Source: Alphaproteobacteria bacterium HGW-Alphaproteobacteria-4 (GTDB lineage: Bacteria > Pseudomonadota > Alphaproteobacteria > Rhodobacterales > Rhodobacteraceae). From it: a stretch of DNA of 64,000 nucleotides. The stretch lies in NCBI GenBank assembly GCA_002842855.1, contig PHEE01000011.1, positions 62,001 to 126,000 of the forward strand. The letters are read 5' to 3'. Below, in pieces: positions 27,049-34,523 of the stretch. The notes under the pieces are model-generated. The model was not told where the DNA came from, ran no database searches, and saw only the letters and a program-made list of their open reading frames with translations. The translations under genes and the position numbers were made by a program. The first letter of the stretch is position 1, and each line of letters opens with the position of its first letter.

Positions 27049-30000
27049 CTAGCCAGCACCAAGGGCAGCGCGCACCAGCGCCGGAACCGATTTTGCGCCA
27101 AGCTTTCGCATGATCGCCGCACGGTGGCTTTCAACCGTGCGCTGGCTGATTCCAAGCTCGAACGATATGATCTTGCTTGCTTTTCCGTCCAGAACCGCGG
27201 CGAGCACCTCGTGTTGGCGGGGGGTCAGCGCGGCCAGGGCGGCCTGCCGCGCCTGGCGACCATCGGACTGGCCGTCGGCGTCGGGTCTGCCCGTCAGCGC
27301 CGATTCGATGCGGCCCAGCAGATCCGCGCCGGAAACCGGCTTCTCGATGAAATCGACCGCACCCGCCCGCATCGCCGCAACGGCAATGGCAACGTCGCTG
27401 TGGCCGGTGATCATGATCGATGCCAGCGGCTCTGCCCGCTCCTTGAGCTTTTCAAGCAAATCGACACCGCTCAGGCCGGGAAGATAGGCGTCGATCAACA
27501 GGCAACCTCTGGTGCCGGGAACGTAACTGGCCAGAAAAGCCTCGGCGGTCGGATAGTCGTAAGCTGTATAGCCCGCCTCACGCAGTAGCGCGCGAAGCGC
27601 CAGCCGAAGTGCCTCATCATCATCGACCAGAAAAACCACGTCGCCAGCTGCGGCATGCTTGTCTGCGGCTGGCTGCATCTGTGGCGCGGGAAAGCCTGCT
27701 TGGGGGCCGAGCAGATCGGCCACCGCCCGCCCCAGCCTTTCAACCGTTACGGGCTTGGCCAGATGTAGCACGTCCTGCTGCGAAATGCGTCGCATCGCGA
27801 GGGTCGAGATGTCACCAGTCAGCACGATCGCGGGTACGTCGCGGTCAACCGCGCGGCGCAATTCTTCTGCCAGCGCCAACCCGTTCATGCCGCCTGGCAG
27901 GTTGTAGTCAGTCAGTACAAGGTCGGGCGCCGCTGCCGATTCGGCCACCAGCGCCAGCGCCGAGGGTCCGTCTTGCGCAAGCAATGTCTCATGCCCCCGG
28001 TCGCGCAACAGAAGGTCAAGCAGATCAAGCACTTCGGGGTCATCTTCGACGATCAAGATGCGCGCTTTGTCCGAAGTCGGATGTGCGCTTCTTGGCGCGG
28101 GTTCGGGGGGCGGGGCCACCACAGCCACTTGCTGGGGCGCGGTGTCATCAATCTCGATGGTAAAGACCGAGCCGCGACCCGGCGTCGACACGGCGTTGAT
28201 ACGGTGGCCCAAAAGGGCGCCAAGCCGCTGCACGATGCTCAGCCCCAGCCCCAACCCCTGGCTACGCGCGCGCGCGGGGTTGTTGATCTGATGGTATTCC
28301 TCGAAGACCGCCATGATTTCGCTTTCGGCAATGCCGATCCCGGTATCCCAGACCTCGATGACCACGCCCCGGCCGCGCCGACGACAGCCGATCAGAACTT
28401 TTCCGCGCGGAGTGTATTTGAGGGCGTTTGAAACCAGATTGCGCAGCATCTGCTCTAGCAAGTCCGGGTCGGAGTTGACAACATATCCGCAGGGAACCAT
28501 GCGCAACTGCAGCCCCTTAGCGCGCGCGGTATAGCCGAACTCTTTTATCAACCGCTCGAATATCTCGTTGATTGTGAAATCTGTTTTCTCGGGCCGAATG
28601 GCTCCCGCCTCAATCTGGTTGATGTCGAGCAGCACATCCAGCATGCGCGCCATGGCGCTGAGCGTTTCCCCCAGGCGTTCGACAAGGCCGCTTGCGCGCG
28701 CGTCGGTTACCGCAGTCTTCAAGAGCCCCTGCAAAATCACCAAAGTTTGCAGCGGCTGGCGCAGGTCATGGCTGGCGACGGCAAGAAAGCGGGTCTTGGC
28801 GTCGTTCGCGTGCTGGGCCACGCGCTCGGCATTGGCCAGCGCCTCATGGATCTTGTGCCGCTCGGTGATTTCCGAATAGGTGATTACAACGCCGTCAATC
28901 GTGTCGCTAGGGGTCTTGTAGGGCAGCACGCGGCGGTTGAACCAAGTTCCTCCCTGCCCCTCTATCTCGCGTTCGATCAGGGGTGTGCCATCGAGCACGC
29001 TCTGCGCGTCGGCCAGCAGTTCTTGGTCTGACGACAGTGGCGCGAGGTCGGCCAGCGGGCGCCCGATGTCACCGGGGCGCAGGCTGAACAGCGCGCGCGT
29101 GGCTGGCGTGAAAAAGCGGATATGCAGGTCAGGGTTGAGGAACAGTGTGGCGACATTGGTGCTGTAGAGCACGTTTTGCAGATATTCCGACGTGGTGCGC
29201 TGCTCTTCCAGGGTTTCCTGCAGCTGGGCATTGAGCGCCGTAAGTTCTTCATTAAGCGCCTGTAATTCTTCCTTCGAGGCGAGCAATTCTTCATTTGCCG
29301 CCTGATATTCCGCAGAAAGCGAAAGCGCGTCTTCACGCTGCGCGCTTTGGGCCGCGCGGGCCTCTGCCAACTCCTGAAGGGCTACGGCAAGTTCGGCGCG
29401 CAGCTCGGCCGCGCTCGCCTTGGGCGAAACTTTCGCCGGGGTTGTCACGCCGGGGCGATGATCGGGGGGTGCGGCTTTCATGGGTTCCTGACGTGTGTGC
29501 GAAACGGGTACGGGCAGTGCGCCACGGTCAGCACGGGGCAAGTTGGCAAACAGCCGCGCCGAATCGGAAACCACCTGAAAGCGCAGACTGGGTGCGCCAG
29601 CGGTCTCGGCCTTGCCAAGAAGCAGCTTTCCCCCCGGCACCAAAGCAAAATGAAAAGATTCCAGCAGCCGATCCTGTGCGGCGGGCGCAAGATAGATCAT
29701 CAGGTTGCGGCAACTGATCAGATCAAGCCGCGCAAAGGGCGGGTCTGCAAGCATGTCATGCTGCGCGAAGGTGATCGCTGCGCGCAGCCGGGGCTTGACC
29801 CTGAACCCGGCGCCATCACGCGTGAAATACCGCTCGAGGCGCGCCGCGCCAACCCCGGAAGTGTCGAGATAAACCCCTTCACGCGCCTCTGCCAAAGCGC
29901 CGGCATCAACATCCGAGGCAAAGATTTGAACGTTGCACGGCTTCGCTGCGGTTTCCAGCGCCTCGTCAATCAGCATCGCGATGCTGTAGGCTTCTTGCCC

Positions 30001-30951
30001 GCTGCTGCACCCGGCAATCCAGATGCGGATCGGCTGTGGCCCGGTGTGGCCGCGGATCAGCGCGGGAATGGTTTCGGTGGCCAGAAGATCGAACACCTCG
30101 GGATCGCGAAAAAAGCAGGTGACATTGATCAGCAGGTCCTGTGCCAGACGCTCCAGCTCGGCGCGGTCCGTCTGCAAAAGCGAAAGGTAAGCGCCCAGAT
30201 CGCGGCGCGCCAATGGCAAAAGGCTGATGCGCTGGTCGATCCGGCGTTGCAGGGTGCCGGTCTTGTAGTGGGTGAAGTCGTGCCGGGTTTTGGCGCGCAA
30301 CAGCGCAACAATATCCTGCAAAGTAGCGGGTGCTGCGGAATTGGCCCGGAGAGCGGGCGCGGCCTTGGCGAGCGCGACAAGTGCTGCCGCCAACCCGGCA
30401 ATTGGCGCAATCTGCGTTACATGTCCGGTTGCGAGCGCTGCGCGTGGCATGCCGTCAAACGCTGCTTCGGACGGGTCTTGTGCCAACACGGTGCCACCAC
30501 TCGCGCGGATCGCCGCCAACGAGGCGCTGCCGTCGGCGCCAGTGCCGGTCAACACCAGCGCCACCGCGCGGGGCCCCAGATCCAGCGCCATCGAGCGCAA
30601 GAGGTGGTCGAACGGCAGCCGCAGCGCCTGCCCGGTTTGCGCCGGGGCAAGGTGCAACATGCCCCCGGCAAGCGACATCAGCATACCCGGCGGGATCAGG
30701 TAAAGGTGATCGGGTTCGATCCGCACCCCTTCGACCGCCTGCGCCACAACCATGCCTGTGTGCCCGCGCAACAGTTCGGCCATCATGCTGGCGTGGCTGG
30801 GGTCGAGGTGCTGAACCAAAATGAACGCCATGCCGGTGCTGGCCGGGATCGCGTCGAACAGGCACTGGCACGCCGCCAGCCCGCCCGCCGAAGTGCCAAC
30901 GCCGACAACGGGAAATACGGGCTGGCTGCGTGAAGAATAGGTTGGCGACAT
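27049..30951 (-). CDS. CheB-CheR-PAS histidine kinase fused to two receiver domains and a LuxR-type HTH
   Basis: One 1300-residue frame carries an entire signalling chain. Approximate order: CheB methylesterase (1-190; GTSAGG, QHLDPSH), CheR methyltransferase (205-480; NVTCFFRD, AGCSSGQEAYS), a long coiled coil (515-600), PAS (600-705), HisKA with H-box ASHDLRQPLQT (His about 728), HATPase (N-box RNLVSNALKY, GLGLGLSIV), receiver 1 (963-1080; LTDYNLPG), receiver 2 (1105-1220; LIDAYLPG) and a FixJ/LuxR-type helix-turn-helix (1242-1300; LTPRQHEVL, ISQRTVESHRA). No transmembrane helix is seen. In most relatives the last receiver-HTH unit is a separate FixJ-like regulator. Target genes are unknown; the adjacent stress island is a natural candidate (inference). 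Confidence 0.92.
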   Translation of the reverse strand: MSPTYSSRSQPVFPVVGVGTSAGGLAACQCLFDAIPASTGMAFILVQHLDPSHASMMAELLRGHTGMVVAQAVEGVRIEPDHLYLIPPGMLMSLAGGMLHLAPAQTGQALRLPFDHLLRSMALDLGPRAVALVLTGTGADGSASLAAIRASGGTVLAQDPSEAAFDGMPRAALATGHVTQIAPIAGLAAALVALAKAAPALRANSAAPATLQDIVALLRAKTRHDFTHYKTGTLQRRIDQRISLLPLARRDLGAYLSLLQTDRAELERLAQDLLINVTCFFRDPEVFDLLATETIPALIRGHTGPQPIRIWIAGCSSGQEAYSIAMLIDEALETAAKPCNVQIFASDVDAGALAEAREGVYLDTSGVGAARLERYFTRDGAGFRVKPRLRAAITFAQHDMLADPPFARLDLISCRNLMIYLAPAAQDRLLESFHFALVPGGKLLLGKAETAGAPSLRFQVVSDSARLFANLPRADRGALPVPVSHTRQEPMKAAPPDHRPGVTTPAKVSPKASAAELRAELAVALQELAEARAAQSAQREDALSLSAEYQAANEELLASKEELQALNEELTALNAQLQETLEEQRTTSEYLQNVLYSTNVATLFLNPDLHIRFFTPATRALFSLRPGDIGRPLADLAPLSSDQELLADAQSVLDGTPLIEREIEGQGGTWFNRRVLPYKTPSDTIDGVVITYSEITERHKIHEALANAERVAQHANDAKTRFLAVASHDLRQPLQTLVILQGLLKTAVTDARASGLVERLGETLSAMARMLDVLLDINQIEAGAIRPEKTDFTINEIFERLIKEFGYTARAKGLQLRMVPCGYVVNSDPDLLEQMLRNLVSNALKYTPRGKVLIGCRRRGRGVVIEVWDTGIGIAESEIMAVFEEYHQINNPARARSQGLGLGLSIVQRLGALLGHRINAVSTPGRGSVFTIEIDDTAPQQVAVVAPPPEPAPRSAHPTSDKARILIVEDDPEVLDLLDLLLRDRGHETLLAQDGPSALALVAESAAAPDLVLTDYNLPGGMNGLALAEELRRAVDRDVPAIVLTGDISTLAMRRISQQDVLHLAKPVTVERLGRAVADLLGPQAGFPAPQMQPAADKHAAAGDVVFLVDDDEALRLALRALLREAGYTAYDYPTAEAFLASYVPGTRGCLLIDAYLPGLSGVDLLEKLKERAEPLASIMITGHSDVAIAVAAMRAGAVDFIEKPVSGADLLGRIESALTGRPDADGQSDGRQARQAALAALTPRQHEVLAAVLDGKASKIISFELGISQRTVESHRAAIMRKLGAKSVPALVRAALGAG

Positions 30952-31206
30952 GGGCTCCTGAACAGGCTTGCAGGGTAGGGCGGCGGCTGCCCGCGCCGCC
31001 GCGACCGGTGCCTAGCCGGATGGCGAAGGCATGCTAGCACGGATGTAGCGGGCGCGGGTAACAAACCGCGTCGGCCAAACGGGGGCAGGTTTGAGCACTC
31101 GGTAGTTCCCGATCCTGTCGCGATGCTCCGCCCGGGCCGACCCTGCAAATGCGAGGGCGCCGGTCGGGCGCCGTATCGCTTATCGCCTTCGACCCAGGAG
31201 ATTGTC

Positions 31207-31437
31207 ATGGAAATGAAAAGAGGCGCACAAATGACGCCGCGCGCCGCGGCCCTTGCCGCCACCACCATCAAATCGCTCGATTCTGCGGCCCATACCGTTA
31301 CGCTTGACACTGGCAAGGTCTGCCATTGCGACAAAACGGTTGATCTGGCCAAGTTCAAAGCGGGTGACAAGGTCCACATGACCTTTGCCGAAAAGAACGG
31401 CAAATCGGAATGCTGCGCAATGACCCGCGCTGCGTAA
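31207..31437 (+). CDS. Small DUF1344-like protein with cysteine pairs
   Basis: A 76-residue protein. The core TIKSLDSAAHTVTLD ... FKAGDKVHMTF resembles the small beta-barrel of DUF1344/CusF-like proteins. It adds CHC in the middle and ECC near the end, which could bind metal. No signal peptide is visible, so it is probably cytoplasmic. The start ATG 31207 has AGGAG 6 nt upstream. It lies 255 nt from the divergent kinase gene; that gap shows no other coding frame. Confidence 0.7.
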   Translation: MEMKRGAQMTPRAAALAATTIKSLDSAAHTVTLDTGKVCHCDKTVDLAKFKAGDKVHMTFAEKNGKSECCAMTRAA

Positions 31438-31574
31438 ACTGCGCTGCGCGAAGAACAGGGCGGCGACTGACCATTCAGGCGCTGCCCCTTCCTCTTGTTC
31501 AACTGGCCGGGCGGCGTGCCAAGACCCTGCGTATTTTCCGAGTCTCCCGCCCGGTGCAAAATCAAGAGAGGTTA

Positions 31575-31657
31575 GGGCGTGTTCTGGTGCTGCGCCCTAC
31601 AAGTTCCTCCTGTCCCTCGGGAATACGTTACACTTGACGCAGCTCCAGAACATGCCC
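31575..31657. repeat. 20-bp imperfect inverted repeat
   Basis: The arms 31575-31594 and 31638-31657 are inverted copies of a GGGCGTGTTCTGG-like sequence with two mismatches, separated by 43 nt. It sits in the 294-nt gap between the DUF1344-like and DUF3309 genes, which otherwise contains nothing I can name. It could be a long hairpin in an mRNA leader or a remnant of a small mobile element. Confidence 0.55.
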
Positions 31658-31731
31658 CTTTCGGTCGCGCCGCGTGTTGATCGAGGGCGGGGAAACGGCG
31701 GCGGGGCCGCCACTTAGCCCAGGAGTTCGCC

Positions 31732-31890
31732 ATGACACTTTCAACCATCCTCATCATCATCCTCATCCTTGCGTTGGTGGGTGCGTTTCCCGCCTGGCCG
31801 CACAGCGTCAAATGGGGCTACGGCCCGTCGGGGGTGCTCGGCATCCTTCTGATTGTGGTGCTGGTGCTGCTTTTGACCGGGCGCATGTAG
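31732..31890 (+). CDS. DUF3309 family small membrane protein
   Basis: A 52-residue protein: MTLSTILIIILILALVGAF, then WPHSVKWGYGPSG, then a second hydrophobic helix and a short basic end. This is the exact plan of DUF3309: two transmembrane helices around a W-GYGPSG loop. ATG 31732 has AGGAG 6 nt upstream. Function is unknown; such proteins often sit in stress-response clusters, as here. Confidence 0.9.
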   Translation: MTLSTILIIILILALVGAFPAWPHSVKWGYGPSGVLGILLIVVLVLLLTGRM

Positions 31891-31965
31891 GCGCAGCGCG
31901 GCCTGACCTGGCGGCGAGATCTTCGTAACGCCGGGCAAGGTGCCCGGCCAACAAGGACAACCAAA

Positions 31966-32274
31966 ATGGACAACAAGAACCCCGTAACCGCGATCGAGAA
32001 CAGCACCGAGTTCAAGGCGATGATGGCTGATCTGGCAGCGCTGCGCGCCGATGTGGCGCAACTGGCCGGGCATGTGAAGGCCAGCACGGTAAGTGCCGCC
32101 GAAACTGCCGCCGGGCAGGTCAGCGCCGAGGCCACGCGCCTGATGGGCACGGTATCCGATGCTTCCAAGACTTCGGTCAAAGCAGTCGAGCGGCAGATCG
32201 ACGCGCACCCGCTGGTCAGCCTGATGCTGGCCTTCAGCTTGGGCTTCGTAGGTAGCCGCTTGCTGGCGAAATGA
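31966..32274 (+). CDS. DUF883 family protein (ElaB/YqjD-like)
   Basis: A 102-residue protein: a soluble amphipathic helix (about 15-70, Ala/Glu-rich), then the motif ERQIDAHPL and a C-terminal transmembrane helix ending GSRLLAK. This is the DUF883/ElaB-YqjD architecture, which in E. coli anchors ribosomes at the membrane in stationary phase. It is followed by a YqjE-like gene, the same pairing as E. coli yqjD-yqjE. Confidence 0.88.
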   Translation: MDNKNPVTAIENSTEFKAMMADLAALRADVAQLAGHVKASTVSAAETAAGQVSAEATRLMGTVSDASKTSVKAVERQIDAHPLVSLMLAFSLGFVGSRLLAK

Positions 32275-32294
32275 AACTGCTCGGAGGCCGGATC

Positions 32295-32711
32295 ATGGAA
32301 AATCCTTTCGCTCAAGTGCTCTGTCAGCGCGCCTGGCAACGGATTTCGGCTATGGGCCTCGAGGCGCGCCGCGCGGCGGTTGACGCAGGCGTGGTGGCGG
32401 CAGCGGGGCTGATGGTGGTAGCCGCAATCGGCTGCGCGGTGGCCGCGCTGTGGTTGCTGCTTGCGCCGCTCGTTGGTGCTGCGGGGGCCGCACTTTCGGC
32501 GGCGGCCGCACTGTTGGCGATGGGCGGCACGATCCTTGGGGTGCGCGCGATCGTGGCCCGAGGCAGGGCGAGGCCCGCCGCAAACTCCGGGCGCGATTGT
32601 CAGGACCTGGCGGAAGCCGCGCAGCTCAGCTTCAGCGCCAACAAGGCGGCGCTGCTTTTGGCGGCACTTGCCGCAGGCGCCGCAGCCGCTGATGCACGAC
32701 GGCACACATAG
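32295..32711 (+). CDS. YqjE-like / phage holin superfamily membrane protein
   Basis: A 138-residue protein with two strongly hydrophobic helices in the middle (about residues 30-52 and 57-78) and amphipathic ends. This fits the YqjE/holin-superfamily III proteins that follow DUF883 genes. The start is taken at ATG 32295, which has GGAGG 7 nt upstream. An ATG at 32271 overlapping the DUF883 stop would add 8 residues. Precise role unknown. Confidence 0.75.
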   Translation: MENPFAQVLCQRAWQRISAMGLEARRAAVDAGVVAAAGLMVVAAIGCAVAALWLLLAPLVGAAGAALSAAAALLAMGGTILGVRAIVARGRARPAANSGRDCQDLAEAAQLSFSANKAALLLAALAAGAAAADARRHT

Positions 32712-32803
32712 GCTGCTGCGCCCAAACCCGACACCCTGGCGTGTCCGGGGGTCAAGAGACATGCTTCCCACGGCCAAATCTGGCCCGATCAAGGTTATCC
32801 ACA

Positions 32804-33364
32804 ATGTTGATGCCGCCCCAGACCACCGCCTTTACGGCGGGGCTTATCGCCGCGATGCCGGGCCTCAGGCGATATGCGCTGTCGCTTTGCCGCACGGCCG
32901 ATGGCGCCGACGATCTTGTGCAGGAAACGCTCTACAAGGCCTGGTCGCAGCAAGCGCGGTTTCAGGTGGGCAGTAATCTGAATGCGTGGCTCTTCACCAT
33001 TCTGCGCAACAGCTTTTTCAACCAGACGCGCAAGCGCAAGCGCGAAATGCAAGATGCCGATGGCGTTTACTCGGCCCGCCTCAGCACTTCGCCCACGCAC
33101 GATGCGGCGCTTGATCTGCGCGACGTGTGCAATGCTCTTGCGACCCTGCCGGCACCGCAACGCGAGGCGCTGCTGCTGGTGGGCGCGCTGGGCCACTCGT
33201 ACTACGAGGCGGCGGCGCTGGCCGGGGCCGAAACCGGCACCATCAAAAGCCGCGTCAGCCGCGCGCGACAGCAGATTTTGGGCATGATGCAACTGCTCGG
33301 GCCGATGGACTTTGCCGCCACCCCGCCCGCCACGGCACCGACCCCGCTTTGCGCCTACGTCTGA
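32804..33364 (+). CDS. ECF sigma factor, EcfG-like
   Basis: Sigma-70 family factor with region 2 (YALSLCRTADGADDLVQETLYKAW, read about residues 20-45) and region 4 (QREALLLVGALG ... GTIKSRVSRAR). The VGALG-YxEAA pattern is typical of EcfG, the general stress sigma of alphaproteobacteria. No NepR or PhyR is adjacent. The start could be ATG 32804 or 32810; AAGG lies upstream. Two GGAAC-N16-TGTT sites 1 kb downstream fit this class. The 92 nt before it hold no gene. Confidence 0.88.
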   Translation: MLMPPQTTAFTAGLIAAMPGLRRYALSLCRTADGADDLVQETLYKAWSQQARFQVGSNLNAWLFTILRNSFFNQTRKRKREMQDADGVYSARLSTSPTHDAALDLRDVCNALATLPAPQREALLLVGALGHSYYEAAALAGAETGTIKSRVSRARQQILGMMQLLGPMDFAATPPATAPTPLCAYV

Positions 33365-33377
33365 GCGCAAAGCGGGG
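33342..33377. terminator. 13-bp hairpin across the sigma-factor stop codon
   Basis: Perfect stem CCCCGCTTTGCGC/GCGCAAAGCGGGG with a 10-nt loop that contains the TGA stop (33362-33364). It lies between convergent genes, so it probably terminates one or both transcripts. No long T tract follows. Confidence 0.6.
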
Positions 33378-33389
33378 CGCGGCGACGGC

Positions 33390-33578
33390 CTAGTTGATGG
33401 TCAGGCCGCTGATGTTGCCAATGATGCCGAACACCTGCAGCAACCAGATCACCACGCCGATCACCACCACGACATTCAGGATGCTTTTGATCTTGGCATC
33501 CATCGGAATGTAGGTGTTCACCAGCCAAAGCAGCACGCCAACAACAACAAGTACGATCAACAGATTGATAACGGGCAT
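33390..33578 (-). CDS. Thivi_2564-like small membrane protein
   Basis: A 62-residue protein with two hydrophobic helices (about 3-20 and 30-50) separated by NTYIPMDAKIKSILN. This matches the Thivi_2564 family of tiny two-helix membrane proteins. The start ATG 33578 has GAAGGAA upstream; the open frame extends 17 codons further without support. It follows the SH3 gene by 69 nt and is probably cotranscribed with it. Confidence 0.85.
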   Translation of the reverse strand: MPVINLLIVLVVVGVLLWLVNTYIPMDAKIKSILNVVVVIGVVIWLLQVFGIIGNISGLTIN

Positions 33579-33647
33579 AGCGGATTTCCTTCGGGGTTTG
33601 GTGTGCGGCACCGGCATTCGGCGCCGCACATGGTTTTGCGGAGCGGG

Positions 33648-34307
33648 TCAGCGAACGATATAGACAACCTGACGGGTCGGGGTATCGACCAGAACCGGCA
33701 GGCCGTTAACGTAGATGTAGGAATAGGTGCTGCCAGGAACCGGGTAGAGCGTTACCGGCTCGGGAATGCCAGCGCCTACCACGACCTCGCCATCGAGGTA
33801 GATGGTCTCGACCGGGTTGCCCTGCACGTAGGCGATGTACTGCGGCTCGGGCGGGGTCGCGGCAGCTACGCCGGCGGTGGCGCCGACGATGCCGCCGATC
33901 ACCGCGCCTATCGGGCCAGCGATCAGGGCGCCTGCCAAGGCGCCCGCCGCGCCGCCGGCGAGGGCGGCGTCATCGGGGTTGGCGGTGTAGGTGACGCTAT
34001 TCAGCACCAGCTTCGGCCCGACCACGGTCAGCGCCACCGGTGCATTGTCGACGTTGGCGGTCAGATCGTCGCCCGCCGCCAAGCCTTCGATGCCCGCGTA
34101 GCTGACCTTGCACCAGGTGGCGCCCTCAAGGCAGCCATCAACCGCCACAGTTTCGTTTGCCGGGATCACGCCACGGATCTTGTAGATCGGGCCGGGGCCC
34201 GCGCGCAGGTTGAGGTCGGTCCAGGCGGTCGCCTGGGTTTCGGCAAAGGCTGCCGTGGCCAACAGCAGGCCAACCATCGAGAGGCCGAGAACTTTCTTGG
34301 CAAACAT
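33648..34307 (-). CDS. SH3 and DUF1236 domain exported protein
   Basis: A 219-residue secreted protein. It has a signal peptide (residues 1-22, cut after AAFA), a bacterial SH3 domain (about 27-80; LNLRAGPG, CKVSYAGIEGLA), a glycine/alanine-rich zipper (about 110-150), and a C-terminal DUF1236 segment (YIYVNGLPVLVD, RQVVYIV). Such proteins are periplasmic or envelope-associated. A candidate EcfG-type promoter lies 65 nt upstream. Confidence 0.85.
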   Translation of the reverse strand: MFAKKVLGLSMVGLLLATAAFAETQATAWTDLNLRAGPGPIYKIRGVIPANETVAVDGCLEGATWCKVSYAGIEGLAAGDDLTANVDNAPVALTVVGPKLVLNSVTYTANPDDAALAGGAAGALAGALIAGPIGAVIGGIVGATAGVAAATPPEPQYIAYVQGNPVETIYLDGEVVVGAGIPEPVTLYPVPGSTYSYIYVNGLPVLVDTPTRQVVYIVR

Positions 34308-34371
34308 CGGATTTTCTTTAACTCGGCGGCCAGTCGCTCAAGTTGTTGCGCTGGCCAGCTACCACCTTCAC

Positions 34372-34396
34372 AACACCCGTGGGGCCGGAACGTTCC
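34372..34396 (-). promoter_or_regulatory. Candidate EcfG-type promoter (minus strand)
   Basis: GGAAC, 16 nt, TGTT on the minus strand, 65 nt before the SH3/DUF1236 start. The EcfG consensus is GGAAC-N16/17-CGTT, so the -10 has one mismatch. The -35 element lies in the palindrome GGAACGTTCC. Confidence 0.5.
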
Positions 34397-34420
34397 AAAG
34401 AAATGCTGGCGTCAGGCGTC

Positions 34421-34445
34421 GGAACCAAACCGGGCGCCGCGTGTT
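34421..34445 (+). promoter_or_regulatory. Candidate EcfG-type promoter (plus strand)
   Basis: GGAAC, 16 nt, TGTT on the plus strand, 78 nt before the OmpA-family gene. Same spacing and same single -10 mismatch as the minus-strand site. Confidence 0.5.
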
Positions 34446-34523
34446 GCATACTCAGACACACAGCACCGCCACGCCATCGCCTTGCCCTAGCGGGTCTGGC
34501 CCGGCACATCTGCAAGGACCGAG

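Noticed and set aside
29347-30933. 528-codon plus-strand frame opposite the CheB-CheR kinase
   Set aside because: Antisense shadow of a clearly multi-domain protein; composition not protein-like.
31105-31109. GGAAC on the minus strand ahead of the large kinase gene as an EcfG promoter
   Set aside because: No CGTT or TGTT lies 16-17 nt downstream of it.
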